A stretch of 64,000 nucleotides of DNA from Pseudobdellovibrionaceae bacterium (GCA_018663505.1 JABJQG010000041.1:44503-108502), one strand, 5' to 3'. Counted from the first letter of the stretch, positions 27,059 to 36,576 are shown. Translations and numbers: made by a program. Notes: generated from the letters alone by a model not told the origin.

Positions 27059-28087
27059 CTACTTAATCACCGTAAAATTATTAAAAGTATTCTCCGATAC
27101 TTCGTAAACCCAACCGCTGTGCTTTAGATTAAAGTTTTGTGATCGTTGCTGAGCTTTGATCATCTTATCGATGGACTGCATCTTCTCATCCGTTTCGTTT
27201 TGACTGAGAGTGATTTCCTTGGGGGCATTTCTAGTTGATGAGGATAGGTGAACAAAATACTTTTTATTAGAGCTAGCAAATTTAATATTTGTGGTGATTT
27301 GATTTTTATCTACAAGTGATAAGTTTTGGTCAAAGTTGAGTACAACAGATTCGGTGCTATTCATTGGTTTAAAGTTTTGAAAGCTAATGTTATTTAATTT
27401 TCCTACATAATTTTTTAGATCTTCTTTTTTTATTTTTTTGCTATTCTTTTTATTTGCCTTAGCTAATTGAAAATCTTCACCTTCTTTTGTAATTTCAATA
27501 GACTGATCTTTAAATTTGGCAGAGATGTTCTGTACCTCATCTGTTTTAAAGATATTGATAGTCTTGTTGATATAGCTTGAGGTGTCCGTGGGGAAGCTGA
27601 TCTTGCCCGTAGTTAGGTAGATGTCATTTTTGTTTTTAAAGCGAATATAATTAGCTTCGCTATTTTTCTCTTTACCCACAAGTATATTTAGTATTTCCTT
27701 TTCTTGGGAGTTAAATACAATAATTTCAGTTTTTGCTTTTTCTTCTGTAAGCTCAAAATCTTCTTGTTTGCCTTTTGATGAGGTGACTTTTTCCTTGATT
27801 TGAATCCCAGCAATATTGAATAGCAAGTTATTAATCTTTTCATTTTCTGCTGGGTAATTATGATGCTCAGCCAGTACAAAATTTGTATTATTTTTTCTTA
27901 GAGTGAGTGCCTTTCCGTCAGCATGTTTAATCATAATTTTATTTGCCTTTGAGGGATCAAAGCCCTTTACGAAGTCACTTCCTGCTGTAAGATCTGAATT
28001 AATTTTGTTTTCGTTTAAATAGAGTAAAAAACTAACAGCGAAAAGACAGATTGTAAGTACGGATAGTTGTTTTAATTGTTTATTCAT
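27059..28087 (-). CDS. DUF4340-type membrane-anchored protein of the GldA/F/G system
   Basis: A 342-residue protein with one N-terminal transmembrane segment (about 8-25) and a large extracytoplasmic part. It matches the DUF4340 pattern of repeated small beta domains (EKINNLLFNIAGIQIKEKV, FKNKNDIYLTTG). It is the last gene of a four-gene minus-strand operon, 13 bp after the GldG-like gene, an order commonly found with these ABC systems. The role is unknown; it probably works with GldG in the periplasm. Confidence 0.75.
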   Translation of the reverse strand: MNKQLKQLSVLTICLFAVSFLLYLNENKINSDLTAGSDFVKGFDPSKANKIMIKHADGKALTLRKNNTNFVLAEHHNYPAENEKINNLLFNIAGIQIKEKVTSSKGKQEDFELTEEKAKTEIIVFNSQEKEILNILVGKEKNSEANYIRFKNKNDIYLTTGKISFPTDTSSYINKTINIFKTDEVQNISAKFKDQSIEITKEGEDFQLAKANKKNSKKIKKEDLKNYVGKLNNISFQNFKPMNSTESVVLNFDQNLSLVDKNQITTNIKFASSNKKYFVHLSSSTRNAPKEITLSQNETDEKMQSIDKMIKAQQRSQNFNLKHSGWVYEVSENTFNNFTVIK

Positions 28088-28100
28088 CTTTATCTCCAGA

Positions 28101-30017
28101 TTAAGACTGTTTGTTGATTAATTTTTGACGACGTCTATAAATACCGAATCCAATAAAAACCAAAATCATTGGGATCAGCAAGGTGTTTATGTATTGTAGG
28201 CGTTTGCCAATAATTTCTATGCTTTCTCTACCTTCACGCTTAGCTTCTCTCAATTCTGATTTTAACTTTGCAATAGCGCGGTTGAGCTGTTTCTTTTTAC
28301 GGATGCTCTCATTTTGTATGAGAGCAATATTATTTTCATTTGCTGCTCGCCCCAACATATTCAGTTCTTTTTGAAACTTTTGAATACGTCCAGAGATAAG
28401 TGTTACTTTATTTTTAGTTCTTTGGTCTGCCTCAAATTCAATTTTATCGATGACGTCAAAAGATCTGTTAAGCTTACCTTTGGAGCGTACGGACATAAGG
28501 TTCTTGGACCCAGCTAGTGATTCTAAGGCATTCATAACTAGAGTTGAATTATTATTAGAAATTGAAGTGCCAAACATATTTTGTTTAAAAGCAAATTGAT
28601 CATGAATAAAATCAACATCAGAGAACATTATGATGGCAGCTTCTTTAGTAGAGGCGGTAAGGCCAGTTAGAGTTTTTGTTTTAACATTGGATTTCTTATC
28701 TTTGTTATCTACATCCACTGTAATTCCAGTAGGGTAGGCCGATTTAAACTTACCAATTATTTTATAACCTAACACTAAAGGCTTCGTCCCTTCAGAGAAT
28801 TTTTCCCATAAGGCCGCAGGGTTTGAAAACTCATAACCTTCGGCGGTGTATGTGTTCCCCTTATCTGTAGTAGTTAAAATAGGAGTAATGCTAACATCTT
28901 TAATAAAGTCTACTTTTTTAAAAGCACCAGGATAAATCAGCATAAGATTGGATAGCTGAGAGGATATGGCGTCTTTATGTACTGATGTACACTTTTGATT
29001 GCAGTTGAGTAAGGGTAGTATACGAGCTGGAGCAGAATTGGCACTAAATCGCCCTTTACCAGTGAGATATTTATCTCCAGCATATTGATTATCAATAAGT
29101 TCTACACCCCATTGTCTTGAGATACGGTTGAGGTCAGAGCTTGATGCCTTTGGCCCTTGCATGGGATTTGCTGGACTAGTTGTATCTGTAATTGCATTAG
29201 GATCAACTAAAGCCAAAACGCTTCCGCCATCCATAACATATTGGTCGATGGCCCAAAGAGTTTTTTCACTAAATCCTTTGGGGTGGATAATTAATAGTGC
29301 GTCCACAGCCTCAATGCTTTCCACCTCGGTATTGATTTTTTTAAGGGTAAAGAACTCTTTCAGTAATTGAGTAAAAATCCAAGAACGTTCCACTTTTCGA
29401 CCTTGCATCTGCATCATTTGCATCATGTAAGGTGATACGTCTTCCTGCAAAACGGGCAAGGAAGAAAGTACGCCGATGGTCTTTTTTCTCGGATTATTAA
29501 TAGAGTAAATAAGCTTGGTGATGTTGTACTCAATGTTCTCTTGTCCCGCAGGATCAAAAAATTCAATGATTTTTTTATTTCCAGATTCGTTTTCTATAAC
29601 TAAGCCAAATATATATGTTTCGGACTCAGTGAGGTTAAATCTTTTTAAACCTGCTGCTACTGCCGCCTCTTCTTCTTTGGTATCTGGCCTTGGGTCAACA
29701 AACTCTAGCTTTAGGTTATTCCTAGAGTTTGCTGCATATTCTTTCAATAGAGAGTTGATGTACTCACTGTATAAATTAAATGTTTTAATCCCTTCAGAAC
29801 CTTTATTGGCTGCTGTCTTTGAGTAATAGAGAGTGGCCTTTAGTGGACTGGTCAGTTGCTTTAAAATAGCTTTGCTTCCATCAGAAAGGGTAAATAGATT
29901 TTCTTCAGTAAAATCAACCTTGAGTTTACCACCAATAATGGAACCAATATGAATCATGAAAATCATAGAAAGAATGCTGAACGCAATAATTATTAAGTTT
30001 GTCTTATTTTTTTTCAT
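28101..30017 (-). CDS. GldG-like ABC transporter auxiliary protein
   Basis: A 638-residue protein with an N-terminal transmembrane helix (about 7-27), a large extracytoplasmic region containing the GldG/IFT52-like motif (VDALLIIHPKGFSEKTLWAIDQYVMDGG), and a C-terminal helix (about 612-630) with a short basic tail. A lysine/arginine-rich coiled coil lies just before that helix. In Bacteroidetes GldG is part of the gliding ABC complex; in other phyla the role is uncertain. It sits between the permease gene and the DUF4340 gene. Confidence 0.82.
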   Translation of the reverse strand: MKKNKTNLIIIAFSILSMIFMIHIGSIIGGKLKVDFTEENLFTLSDGSKAILKQLTSPLKATLYYSKTAANKGSEGIKTFNLYSEYINSLLKEYAANSRNNLKLEFVDPRPDTKEEEAAVAAGLKRFNLTESETYIFGLVIENESGNKKIIEFFDPAGQENIEYNITKLIYSINNPRKKTIGVLSSLPVLQEDVSPYMMQMMQMQGRKVERSWIFTQLLKEFFTLKKINTEVESIEAVDALLIIHPKGFSEKTLWAIDQYVMDGGSVLALVDPNAITDTTSPANPMQGPKASSSDLNRISRQWGVELIDNQYAGDKYLTGKGRFSANSAPARILPLLNCNQKCTSVHKDAISSQLSNLMLIYPGAFKKVDFIKDVSITPILTTTDKGNTYTAEGYEFSNPAALWEKFSEGTKPLVLGYKIIGKFKSAYPTGITVDVDNKDKKSNVKTKTLTGLTASTKEAAIIMFSDVDFIHDQFAFKQNMFGTSISNNNSTLVMNALESLAGSKNLMSVRSKGKLNRSFDVIDKIEFEADQRTKNKVTLISGRIQKFQKELNMLGRAANENNIALIQNESIRKKKQLNRAIAKLKSELREAKREGRESIEIIGKRLQYINTLLIPMILVFIGFGIYRRRQKLINKQS

Positions 30018-30032
30018 TAATCGCCTCTGTAA

Positions 30033-30779
30033 TTATGCTTGTTTTTTATCAGTTAATAATACGATGCTACCAAAAACCCATCCTGTGATGAGAACGGCGT
30101 AAAACCATAAGTCACCTAAGGCGATTAGGCCCGCTGACATGGAGCTGAAATGATCAAGTACACTTAAAGACTCAAATAGATTTACTACATATTTGGGACT
30201 AAAAGAGGATAAGAATTCCAAAGTAGGCGGTGACCCTGCCATGAAAAATAAATAACAAAACACCACTGATAAAATAAAACTCACCACTTGGTTTTTAGTG
30301 AGTGCTGAAAAAAAGTTTCCGATGGCTAAAAAACTTCCAGCTAACAGGAAGGAAGCAATATAGCCAATAAATATGACTCCTAAATCTGGATTACCCAAGT
30401 AAGCCACTGTGAGAACCAAAGGAAAGGTACAAATAAGAGCAATGGCGAGAAAGGCCCATGCTGCTAAAAACTTCCCTAGAACAGCTTCTGTTACTGTAAC
30501 GGGTAAAGTGAGTAATAGTTCTATAGTGCCAGATTTTTTTTCTTCAGCCCAAAGCTTCATGGATACAGCGGGAACTAAAATAATAAACAGCCAAGGAACG
30601 TATTTAAAAAACGCACTCAGGTCCGATTGGCGCATTTGAAAGAAGCTGCCTCGACCTGGTTCGAAGGTCACATAGCCGATAGCAAAAATAAATATGGTTA
30701 AAAAAACATATCCCAATGGTGAAGAGAAATAATTTTTTAATTCTTTTTTAAAAATCACTTTTACAGAATGAGAAATCAT
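30033..30779 (-). CDS. ABC transporter permease (GldF-like)
   Basis: A 248-residue ABC-2-type permease with six predicted transmembrane segments. It shows the family motif MKLWAEEKKSGTIELLLTLPVT, the cytoplasmic coupling region. Its start overlaps the end of the ATPase gene by 4 bp, and the GldG-like gene begins 15 bp after its stop. It should form the membrane channel with the adjacent ATPase. Confidence 0.88.
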   Translation of the reverse strand: MISHSVKVIFKKELKNYFSSPLGYVFLTIFIFAIGYVTFEPGRGSFFQMRQSDLSAFFKYVPWLFIILVPAVSMKLWAEEKKSGTIELLLTLPVTVTEAVLGKFLAAWAFLAIALICTFPLVLTVAYLGNPDLGVIFIGYIASFLLAGSFLAIGNFFSALTKNQVVSFILSVVFCYLFFMAGSPPTLEFLSSFSPKYVVNLFESLSVLDHFSSMSAGLIALGDLWFYAVLITGWVFGSIVLLTDKKQA

Positions 30780-31513
30780 AAGTTTACCCCTTGAACGCTT
30801 TCGCCAGTGGTTATGGCGCGAAAAACATCATCTAATTTATGTTCAGAGGATTTGTTTTTCAACTCCTCTGGTGTGCCGTCGAATTTTTTTTCACCGTTAG
30901 AGATAATAATGGCTCTATTACATACAGATTCAACTTCCTCAAGGATATGAGTGGATAGAATAATGCATTTATTATGGGAGAGTTTTTTAATGAGTTCTCT
31001 AACATCGTGTTTCTGATTTGGGTCTAACCCATCAGTAGGTTCATCTAGAATTAAAACCTCTGGATCGTGAATTAATGCCTGGGCCAAAGAGAGTCTTCTT
31101 TTAAAACCTTTAGACAGAGTCTCAATAGTTTGATGCTTAACGCCATTTAAGGCACAAAGATCTAAGACTTCTTGAATTTTATGAGTGATTGCTGCTTTGG
31201 GAATCTCTCTTAAGTCTGCAATAAAGCTTAAAAAGTCTAAAACAGTCATATCATCATATAAAGGTGCATTTTCTGGCATATAACCAATTTTTGATTTCAC
31301 TTCGATGGGGTAGTCCTCAACGGACAGTCCACAAACAGTGGCATCACCATGTGATGGAGATATAAAACCTGTTAAGATTTTCATGGTTGTTGATTTCCCC
31401 GCACCATTTGGCCCTAAGAAGCCCAGTACGTCTCCTTTTTTTGCACTAAAGGTGAGATTGTTTACGGCTTTGATGGGCCCATAATTTTTTGCTAATTGAT
31501 TTACTTTAATCAT
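30776..31513 (-). CDS. ABC transporter ATP-binding protein (GldA-like)
   Basis: A 245-residue ATPase with Walker A GPNGAGKST at 34-42, signature region LSKGFKRRLSLAQAL and Walker B VLILDEPTDGLDP. It powers the permease encoded next. I placed the start at ATG 31513, since GGAG lies 5 nt upstream; a GTG at 31519 would abut the site. It is the first gene of the four-gene operon and is divergent from ftsW. Confidence 0.9.
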   Translation of the reverse strand: MIKVNQLAKNYGPIKAVNNLTFSAKKGDVLGFLGPNGAGKSTTMKILTGFISPSHGDATVCGLSVEDYPIEVKSKIGYMPENAPLYDDMTVLDFLSFIADLREIPKAAITHKIQEVLDLCALNGVKHQTIETLSKGFKRRLSLAQALIHDPEVLILDEPTDGLDPNQKHDVRELIKKLSHNKCIILSTHILEEVESVCNRAIIISNGEKKFDGTPEELKNKSSEHKLDDVFRAITTGESVQGVNL

Positions 31514-31801
31514 TTGCACTCCAGTGTGTTCTTAAGCAATTTTTAATTTTAATGTTGTGTTGAAGATATATCTTAAGCTTTTGAGTATAGTTTTCATATT
31601 GAAAGGTCTTGCACTGTCTTTGGCTTCTCAGTGTGCCTGTGGGCACTCCTGTGGTTCAAATACAACATAGACCCTATCCTATTGAAAACATAACGCAGAT
31701 AAGTTGGATGAATTATCAACACAATGAAGACTTTAAAAATACTTTCAAAAAAAGTGTAGCCTTTCTTGATCAAATACTCGGTGCATTATAGAATTTAGAA
31801 G
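31514..31801. other. Gap before ftsW with an unassigned open frame
   Basis: A plus-strand frame at 31609-31791 starts with TTG and has no clear ribosome-binding site, yet its last 45 residues look protein-like (VQIQHRPYPIENITQISWMNY, then FKKSVAFLDQILGAL). It ends 10 bp before ftsW. It may be the remnant 3' end of a gene lost when the accessory DNA was inserted. Promoters for ftsW and the ABC operon must lie here. Confidence 0.3.
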
Positions 31802-32932
31802 ATGAAGTTTAAAGAAACAGATTTAAGTTTACTTTTGGTGGCCTTTTTCTTTTTAGGATTTGGTTTAGTGCAGGTCTATAGCTCTAGCTATATATTTGCC
31901 ATTGAATCCTATGGAGATGGCTTATTTTTCTTTAAAAAGCAATTTTTTGCGGTTGTAATTGGTCTTGCTATTATTGCCACTTGTTATTTCTTAAACTGGA
32001 AACAATTAAGCAGGGTGGGCTTATCCCTATGGGTACTGGCTGTTATTGGTGTGTTGTTAACTTTTGTCCCATCCTTGGGGGTTAAAGTAGGTGGTGCAAC
32101 TCGGTGGCTTTCACTTCCTGGTGGGCTTAGGTTTGAACCCTCCGAACTCCTTAAGGTGAGTTACCCATTTGTAGTGGGCTATTGGATAAATTGGCTAAAA
32201 AAAGAAAGACTGCTAAGAAGTAAAATTTTGGTGGTTGCTCTATTATGCTGGCCTTTTTATTTTTTACTCAAACAACCTGATTTTGGCACAGTTGTGATTT
32301 GCGGGGCTAGTTTGTTTTACGTTCACTTCGCCTTTGGTATGCGTATAAAAACGGTGTTAGCATTTGCTCTAACCACGGTGCCTGCTTTTTACTTTTTAGT
32401 CATGCAGGTTGGTTATAGATATGACCGTGTTAAGTCTTTTTTAGACCCATGGTCCGACCCTTCAAATAGTGGGTTTCAGGCCATTCAAAGTATGTTGTCT
32501 TTTCACTCAGGTGGACTTTTTGGCCGTGGTTTGGGGCAAGGACAGGGTAAGTTATACTTTTTACCTGAGGCACATACTGATTTCACTTTCGCTGTTCTTG
32601 GTGAGGAGTGGGGGTTTATTGGGGTGCTAGCCATTTTATTTCTTTTTGCTTTTTTTATTTATCGCGGTTTTCGTATAGTGGTGCATTCGAAAAATACCTA
32701 TTCCATGTCCGTAGCATTGGGCTTGATTATTACTTTCACGTTGTCAGTTGTTATTAATATGGGAGTTGTTATGGGCTTGTTGCCCACCAAAGGATTGACG
32801 CTTCCTTTTTTAAGTTATGGTGGGAGCTCTTTGGTGAGTGTTTGTTTTTTAGTGGGAGTATTGATAAATATAAGTAGTGAATCAAAAAATATGGTAAAGA
32901 AAAATTCTAATCGTTTTATGAGAGTGTCATGA
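31802..32932 (+). CDS. ftsW: Septal peptidoglycan glycosyltransferase FtsW
   Basis: A 376-residue SEDS-family membrane protein with about ten transmembrane helices. Family hallmarks are PEAHTDFTFAVLGEEWG and KGLTLPFLSYGGSSL. It polymerises lipid II into glycan strands at the septum with FtsI. It opens the second half of the dcw cluster and overlaps murG by 4 bp (ATGA). Confidence 0.95.
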   Translation: MKFKETDLSLLLVAFFFLGFGLVQVYSSSYIFAIESYGDGLFFFKKQFFAVVIGLAIIATCYFLNWKQLSRVGLSLWVLAVIGVLLTFVPSLGVKVGGATRWLSLPGGLRFEPSELLKVSYPFVVGYWINWLKKERLLRSKILVVALLCWPFYFLLKQPDFGTVVICGASLFYVHFAFGMRIKTVLAFALTTVPAFYFLVMQVGYRYDRVKSFLDPWSDPSNSGFQAIQSMLSFHSGGLFGRGLGQGQGKLYFLPEAHTDFTFAVLGEEWGFIGVLAILFLFAFFIYRGFRIVVHSKNTYSMSVALGLIITFTLSVVINMGVVMGLLPTKGLTLPFLSYGGSSLVSVCFLVGVLINISSESKNMVKKNSNRFMRVS

Positions 32933-34011
32933 GTAAAAGGGTGGTCATCGCTGGAGGAGGAACAGGGGGGCATCTGTACCCAGCCTTAGCTATTGCTCGT
33001 GCTATTAAAAAAATAGATAACCATGTTGATGTGAGCTTTGTTGGTTCCAAGCAGGGTATCGAGCATAAAGTTATACCTAAAACAGAATTTGCCATTCATT
33101 ATATAACGATTGGCCGGCTTAATAGTAATGTATCTATATTTGAAAGATTAAAGACGTTAATGTTGCTGCCATTTACATTGATTCAAACTTTGTTTTTATT
33201 TTTTAAGCTTCGTCCTCAAGTGGTATTTGGTGTGGGCGGTTATGTGTCGGCTCCCTTTTTATTTGTGGCCTCATTTTTTAGAGTGCCCATTATTATTTGG
33301 GAGCCCAATGCATACCCAGGATTGGCAAATCGTCTCTTAGCTTCTCGATCAAGCTTAGCTTTGCTTGTATTTGAAGAAGCAAACAAAATACTGAAGGCGA
33401 AAAACTGCATGCAAGTGGGTTTGCCAGTAAGAGAAGAAATTGAACAGATAAAAATGAGTGAAGAGGTCATTGGCGATGAGGGTTTTCATGTGCTTATCTT
33501 TGGTGGCAGCCAGGGTGCTAGAGGCATTAATAAGGTGGTGAGCGAAGCTTTGTTAAAACAGGAGGCCTGGCAAGAAGGTGTGCAGTTTATTCACCAAATT
33601 GGATCCACAGATTTTGAATTTTTTAACAGTAAGTATGAGGCCTCTAATAACCCAAATAGAACACACCTGGAGTTCATTCATGATATGCACAAAAAATACA
33701 AGTGGGCACATATGGTGGTTTGTCGTGCTGGTGTAGGTTCTGCAGCAGAGCTAATGGCCGTGGGTTTGCCTGCTGTTTTTGTTCCTTTTCCTAATGCAGC
33801 AGATAATCACCAATTTAAGAATGCTAAAGTATTGCTTGATAAAGAGGCTGCATTGCTTGTGGAGCAGAAAGATTTTACGCCAGAGTCCTTTAGGGATATG
33901 GTCTTAAAGCTAAAGAATGATGCGCCCTTAAGAAAAAAAATAAGCTCCAATATTCATAGGTTGCATGTTGCTCAATCAGCACATAAGATTGCTCAGATTA
34001 TACTGGATTGA
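32929..34011 (+). CDS. murG: UDP-GlcNAc:lipid I GlcNAc transferase MurG
   Basis: A 360-residue GT28 glycosyltransferase that converts lipid I to lipid II at the inner membrane face. It has the N-terminal glycine loop AGGGTGGHLYPALA and the C-terminal donor-binding region GGSQGARGIN, CRAGVGSAAELMAVGLPAVFVPFPNAADNHQ. The start overlaps the ftsW stop. It is followed by a 290-bp structured non-coding stretch before murC. Confidence 0.95.
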   Translation: MSKRVVIAGGGTGGHLYPALAIARAIKKIDNHVDVSFVGSKQGIEHKVIPKTEFAIHYITIGRLNSNVSIFERLKTLMLLPFTLIQTLFLFFKLRPQVVFGVGGYVSAPFLFVASFFRVPIIIWEPNAYPGLANRLLASRSSLALLVFEEANKILKAKNCMQVGLPVREEIEQIKMSEEVIGDEGFHVLIFGGSQGARGINKVVSEALLKQEAWQEGVQFIHQIGSTDFEFFNSKYEASNNPNRTHLEFIHDMHKKYKWAHMVVCRAGVGSAAELMAVGLPAVFVPFPNAADNHQFKNAKVLLDKEAALLVEQKDFTPESFRDMVLKLKNDAPLRKKISSNIHRLHVAQSAHKIAQIILD

Positions 34012-34040
34012 AGGGTTTAGTATTTGAGGCTTTACTCTTC

Positions 34041-34270
34041 GATTGTGGATTTTTCCATCCGTGGGAGATCAGGGCTTGCAGCCCTGAAACCCGCAATTCT
34101 TCCACATCGTGTGGAAGAATCCATAGATAAATGAATATCTCCAGTCTCTTGTGACGCTCATTTATCTATAGATCTAATGGCACGATGCCATTAGATTGCG
34201 GAGCTCGAGGCGGCTAGCCTCGATTTCTCAGGACGGAAAGGATTCAATGGACAGCCAATGGATGAATCTT
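34041..34270 (+). ncRNA. Array of six hairpins with mutually exclusive helices before murC
   Basis: H1: TCAGGGCT (34069-34076)/AGCCCTGA (34080-34087), extended by GTGGG 34061-34065/CCCGC 34090-34094. H2: ATTCTTCCACA (34096-34106)/TGTGGAAGAAT (34110-34120). H3: 12-bp arms 34123-34134/34158-34169. H4: TCTAATGGCA (34173-34182)/TGCCATTAGA (34186-34195). H5: TCGAGGC (34205-34211)/GCCTCGA (34217-34223). H6: GATTCA (34241-34246)/TGAATC (34263-34268). In addition, 34046-34057 (TGGATTTTTCCA) can pair 12 bp with 34112-34123, displacing H2. The tip of H2 (CATCGTG) is complementary to the tip of H4 (CACGATG). This looks like a structured leader for murC or a stable RNA. The function is inferred only; I recognise no known RNA family. 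Confidence 0.6.
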
Positions 34271-34301
34271 AGCATAAATAAATTTAAAAAAAGAGGTGAA
34301 C

Positions 34302-35687
34302 TTGAAATTAGCAAAATCTAAAGTACATTTTATCGGAGTGGGTGGCATTGGCATGAGTGGATTAGCAGAGCTGCTCCACAATATGGGAGCTCAAGTTTCT
34401 GGTAGTGATTTAGGAGCCAATGCCAATACTTATCGTTTACAAGAAATGGGTGTTGAAATTTTTAAAGGACATGACGCTGCTAATATTGGTGAAGCCGAGG
34501 TTGTGGTTTATTCCAGTGCAATTACCCCTAAAAATTGTGAGTTTTCTCAAGCAAAAGAAACAAGAATTCCTTTAATTCCACGTGCTGAAGCGTTATCTGA
34601 AATTATGCGTTTAAAAAGGGGTATCGTTGTTGCGGGAACTCATGGAAAGACCACTACAACTAGCATAATTTCTTCAATTTTTTTACAAGCAAAAAAAGAC
34701 CCCACCATAGCTGTAGGAGGTCGTCTAGAGTCTATTGGGTCCAATGCAAAGTTGGGTAAAGGCGAATGGATGATTGCTGAATCTGACGAAAGCGATGGTA
34801 GCTTTTTGATGTTGTACCCAGAAATTAGTGTGATCACTAATATAGATAATGATCATGTTGATTATTACGGAGATTTTTTAAGTTTAAAAAAGGCGTTTTA
34901 TAAATTTGCATGCAATATTCCTTTTTATGGATCCTTGGTGTGTTGTGGGGACGACCCTATGATACGAGACTTGATGGCACCATTTTCAAAAAAAATTATT
35001 TATTATGGTTTGAATGCAAATAATGATTACCAGCTTAAGCAGTTAGAGCCCTTCGAAAACTGTGAATACGAGGTCTACTGTGAGGAAGAAAAATATTGTT
35101 CTTTAAAAATTCCTCTGCCAGGTCGACATAATGCTCTGAATTCATTGGCTGCCTTAATTGCAAGTACTGAAGCTGGAATTGATTTAGAAACAGCCACACA
35201 GGGTATTGAGAACTTTAACGGCGTTGGTCGCCGCTTTGAATATAAAGATGAGGTGGATGGAGTGATTTTTTACGATGATTACGGTCATCATCCCACCGAA
35301 ATTAAAGCTGTATTTAATTCTTTTCGTGATCGTTACCCTGGAAGAAGATTAGTGGTGTTTTTTGAGCCTCATCGATATACCCGTATGAAGGATTGTTGGG
35401 AGGAGTTCATTAAAGAGCTGAAGGAACCGGATTTGGTTTTTGTGACTAGAATTTATGAAGCCAGTGAAACTCCTATCCCAGGAGTCACAGCTGAGGCCAT
35501 TGTGGCCAGTGTTCCCAAAGCTCAACTTTTGGATATGAATACCAAGTGGGAGGGGGAAAAGTTGAACCCCTATTTTCAACAGATTCAAGATGAAATTCAA
35601 TCCAATGACATCTGTGTAACCTTAGGAGCCGGTAAGATTAACGTAATTGGCGAAAAACTAATAGAGTATTTAAAAGACCATGCTTGA
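34302..35687 (+). CDS. murC: UDP-N-acetylmuramate-L-alanine ligase
   Basis: A Mur ligase of about 461 residues that attaches L-alanine to UDP-MurNAc, the first step of stem peptide synthesis. It shows KVHFIGVGGIGMSGLAELL and the P-loop GTHGKTT at about 112-118. I prefer the TTG start at 34302: GAGGTGA (34293-34299) is a near-perfect anti-16S match with proper spacing, whereas the in-frame GTG at 34296 lies inside that site. Its end overlaps murB by 8 bp. Confidence 0.94.
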   Translation: MKLAKSKVHFIGVGGIGMSGLAELLHNMGAQVSGSDLGANANTYRLQEMGVEIFKGHDAANIGEAEVVVYSSAITPKNCEFSQAKETRIPLIPRAEALSEIMRLKRGIVVAGTHGKTTTTSIISSIFLQAKKDPTIAVGGRLESIGSNAKLGKGEWMIAESDESDGSFLMLYPEISVITNIDNDHVDYYGDFLSLKKAFYKFACNIPFYGSLVCCGDDPMIRDLMAPFSKKIIYYGLNANNDYQLKQLEPFENCEYEVYCEEEKYCSLKIPLPGRHNALNSLAALIASTEAGIDLETATQGIENFNGVGRRFEYKDEVDGVIFYDDYGHHPTEIKAVFNSFRDRYPGRRLVVFFEPHRYTRMKDCWEEFIKELKEPDLVFVTRIYEASETPIPGVTAEAIVASVPKAQLLDMNTKWEGEKLNPYFQQIQDEIQSNDICVTLGAGKINVIGEKLIEYLKDHA

Positions 35688-36576
35688 TGTTATTGAAAAA
35701 GGTATATTATTAGCGGCAAAAACATCCTGGAAAGTAGGTGGTGCCGCTGAGTATTTTGTGGAACCAAGTAATGTTCAGGACCTCGCTGAAGCATTAAGTT
35801 GGGCACAGTCAGAAAATATTTCTGTTACTGTGCTGGGCGATGGAACAAATGTGTTGGTAAGTGACCAAGGGATTAAAGGGCTCGTTGTTTTAATGAAGTC
35901 TTTTCAGCAAATAGAATCTGTAGAAGAGAAAGCCGGACGTTTAGAAATTGTTTCTCAAAGTGGTGTGGCCAAATCTAAGCTAATGCGAGAGTTTCTTAAA
36001 AGAAAGCTTTCTCCAGCACTCTTTCTATCAGGACTTCCGGGTAATTTAGGTGGCGGCATTTTTATGAACGCAGGGGTAGGCGAGGATCGTGAGCCAAAAG
36101 AGTTTTGCGAAATAATAGACTGGTTTGAGGTTCTTGGTTATAGGGACCTTCAGGTCAAAAAATACAATAATAAAGATGTTATTTGGAATTACAGAAAGTG
36201 TTCTGGTTACGATGAAGGAATTATAATAAGAGCACAAATTTCTTGGCCCATGGATGCTCAAGACGATATTCCAGCTCAAGTTATTGCCGCTAATAAATTG
36301 CGGCTCTCAAAACAGCCCTTAGATTTACCAAGTTGTGGCTCTGTGTTTAAAAACCCCGATGGGACGTCTGCAGGAAAGCTCATTGATGAATGTGGCCTAA
36401 AAGGTTTAACAAAGGGCGGTGCCCAGGTTTCCACAAAACATGCAAACTTTATTGTAAACACAAATCAAGCCAAAGCCTCAGAGATCTATGCACTCATCCA
36501 AGAAGTGCAAAAAGAAGTCTTAAAGCAAAAAAATATCCATTTAAAAACAGAAGTACGCATGCTTGGCTGGGACTAA
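35680..36576 (+). CDS. murB: UDP-N-acetylenolpyruvoylglucosamine reductase
   Basis: A 298-residue FAD enzyme that reduces UDP-GlcNAc-enolpyruvate to UDP-MurNAc with NADPH. It shows TSWKVGGAAEYFVEP, VLGDGTNVLVSD, GLPGNLGGGIFMNAG and the late catalytic region PSCGSVFKNPDGTSAGKLIDECGLKG. The length fits type II MurB. Its start lies inside the murC end. Its stop codon TAA coincides with the left end of an inverted-repeat element. Confidence 0.95.
   Translation: MLDVIEKGILLAAKTSWKVGGAAEYFVEPSNVQDLAEALSWAQSENISVTVLGDGTNVLVSDQGIKGLVVLMKSFQQIESVEEKAGRLEIVSQSGVAKSKLMREFLKRKLSPALFLSGLPGNLGGGIFMNAGVGEDREPKEFCEIIDWFEVLGYRDLQVKKYNNKDVIWNYRKCSGYDEGIIIRAQISWPMDAQDDIPAQVIAANKLRLSKQPLDLPSCGSVFKNPDGTSAGKLIDECGLKGLTKGGAQVSTKHANFIVNTNQAKASEIYALIQEVQKEVLKQKNIHLKTEVRMLGWD

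Noticed and set aside
34061..34200. Possible tRNA or rRNA fragment in the hairpin region
   Set aside because: Hairpins do not form a cloverleaf and no TPsiC-type GTTCGA sequence is present.
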